Positions 62,992-64,000 of a DNA stretch of 64,000 bases are shown here, one piece after another. The number at the start of each line of letters is the position of its first letter. Position 1 is the stretch's first letter. A program made the translations under genes and the position numbers. The notes under the pieces are model-generated. The model was given only the letters and a program-made list of their open reading frames with translations, did not search any database and was not told the origin of the DNA. This DNA comes from JAGVJT01 sp964513205 (GTDB lineage Bacteria; Pseudomonadota; Gammaproteobacteria; Legionellales; Legionellaceae): contig CAZELP010000005.1 of the NCBI GenBank assembly GCA_964513205.1, positions 1 to 64,000 of the forward strand, given 5' to 3'.

Positions 62992-64000
62992 TCAAATAAC
63001 AGGTCCATCTCTCTTTTGAAATACCGCCTCATCTTCCAATTTTGGAGAATGCATATCACTTTTTTTGAAGAAAGAAACCAAAGAAATCGAGTATTTTTCC
63101 TCAATTTCCTCAAGATCGAGACAAGATAGTGAAAATTCTGCTCCTGTTTCGAAAAAATCTTTAAAACGCTTATCATAAGGATTATCTGAAAATGCTTGAG
63201 AAAACTCATGCCAAACGGTTTCTTGAACATCAGATTGAATGGCAGGCCATATGGATGCAATACTTCCATTTTCTTTTTTGAGAGTTTTCAACAAAAAATC
63301 AAAATTGGGTTTGATGCTCTGTTCATCTAGATATTTTAGCGTGTGTTGCCTCAATATTTTAGGAAATTTTAAACTTGCCAACTCTGAAGTGACAAAAATC
63401 ACGGATACATCCGCATGAATTCCGCTTAATTTTTCCATCATTTTATTAAAAACTCCACCAGGACAAATGGGATCATCTGTCAAATGTTCTGATGTGTTTT
63501 CTTCGATTTCATCTTGACTCAAATTGTCATTTCGTTGAATCTGAAAAAGACCTTCTATGAATAATTTTTTTGCATCTTCAAGCGTCCCATCGCGTTTGCT
63601 CTTGTCATGTATGGCGCAATAAACCAACGCCAACAACTCGCGAATAGATACTTTAGATAAAGGTTCCATTACGGTTTCACTCATCTGCAGCAAATACGTT
63701 ATGGAACGCTTCGCTGCACGATAAACAAATTCATCATCCGACAAAAAATTGATCTCCATTTGAACTTGAGACACCATTTCATCTATGTTTAATTTTTCAC
63801 CATAACTGGATTTAAGTTTCAAAAGACTACGGGCAACAGAACGATGCACAGACGTCGTATGTGTACTCTGTATTGGATTGAGAACTACACCATGTGCATG
63901 CTTCGAAATGTCATTGAAAACACGGGTTAATGCCATAGAAGGATCATCCTCTTTGCTGGCTAAAATTAACTTGTCAAAATTGGCTTGAGTCAATGCCTCT
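62992..64000 (-). CDS. Partial gene: paralog of the 26357-28351 protein
   Basis: The 3' end of a minus-strand gene that runs off the window. The frame is open at base 64000 and the first visible codons read EALTQANFDKLI, a helical-repeat unit, so the TTG at 63993 is not the real start. The last ~290 residues match the paralog: THTTSVHRSVARSLLKLK, DDPICPGGVFNKMMEKLSGI, ELASLKFPKILRQHTLKYLD, SIASIWPAIQSDV and a matching WHEFSQAFSDNP. Function unknown. It ends 12 bases from the convergent patatin gene. Confidence 0.8.
   Translation of the reverse strand, partial: EALTQANFDKLILASKEDDPSMALTRVFNDISKHAHGVVLNPIQSTHTTSVHRSVARSLLKLKSSYGEKLNIDEMVSQVQMEINFLSDDEFVYRAAKRSITYLLQMSETVMEPLSKVSIRELLALVYCAIHDKSKRDGTLEDAKKLFIEGLFQIQRNDNLSQDEIEENTSEHLTDDPICPGGVFNKMMEKLSGIHADVSVIFVTSELASLKFPKILRQHTLKYLDEQSIKPNFDFLLKTLKKENGSIASIWPAIQSDVQETVWHEFSQAFSDNPYDKRFKDFFETGAEFSLSCLDLEEIEEKYSISLVSFFKKSDMHSPKLEDEAVFQKRDGPVI

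Overview
The window looks like a chromosome segment of a Legionella-like gammaproteobacterium (order Legionellales). The evidence is AT-rich DNA with gammaproteobacterial housekeeping genes, a Dot/Icm (type IVB secretion) inner-membrane component of the DotV/DotE(IcmC) family at 50.8-51.4 kb, a ProA-like M4 protease beside aroQ-accB-accC-prmA, and many large or eukaryote-like proteins of the type that such bacteria deliver as effectors: a kinase, ankyrin repeats, a patatin, coiled coils and helical repeats. The taxonomic call is an inference from gene content; no rRNA is present.

Layout. 0-8 kb is accessory: an IS1-type InsA remnant, a Ser/Thr kinase-like protein with a C-terminal membrane segment, a higBA-type toxin-antitoxin pair beside a broken second antitoxin, an S41 protease, an elongator tRNA-Met, and a 944-residue coiled-coil protein. 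A 15-bp near-copy of the tRNA 3' end at 2220-2234 suggests that the piece between it and the tRNA is a small integrated island. 7.9-11.7 kb (minus strand) is a cytochrome bd operon, cydP-cydA-cydB-cydX, followed by a cation-diffusion-facilitator transporter. An AT-rich gap with two perfect DnaA boxes separates it from an L,D-transpeptidase, ettA and the kbl-tdh threonine-degradation pair (all minus). 16.9-25.4 kb (plus strand) runs pcm-tolC-ttcA-NUDIX-POT transporter-NRPS; the NRPS is a lone A-T-C protein with a serine-like specificity pocket.

25.5-28.4 kb holds two unknown minus-strand genes, the first behind a promoter with an 11-bp perfect palindrome. 28.6-32.2 kb has an RlmM-like methyltransferase, a KDPG-aldolase-like protein lacking its catalytic lysine, pabA-pabB and a small charged protein. 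32.2-36.7 kb has dnaE with a secreted protein built of two exactly spaced six-cysteine repeats, and uspA. 36.9-45.0 kb is filled by two giant tandem paralogs (1055 and 1641 residues) of unknown function, followed upstream by trmB. 45.9-47.1 kb carries rpmB-rpmG-hpf-HPr. 47.1-58.2 kb is mainly housekeeping (M13 peptidase, pssA, DUF3579, DotV-like, flavin reductase, class I aldolase, ProA-like protease, aroQ-accB-accC-prmA). 58.2-64.0 kb is again effector-like: an ankyrin protein, a multi-membrane-span coiled-coil protein, a patatin phospholipase, and a partial gene paralogous to the 675-residue-frame gene at 26.4-28.4 kb.

Convergent gene pairs are repeatedly separated by long dyads that could terminate both strands. 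Many of the unrecognised genes are plausible Dot/Icm substrates, but this rests on composition and context only.
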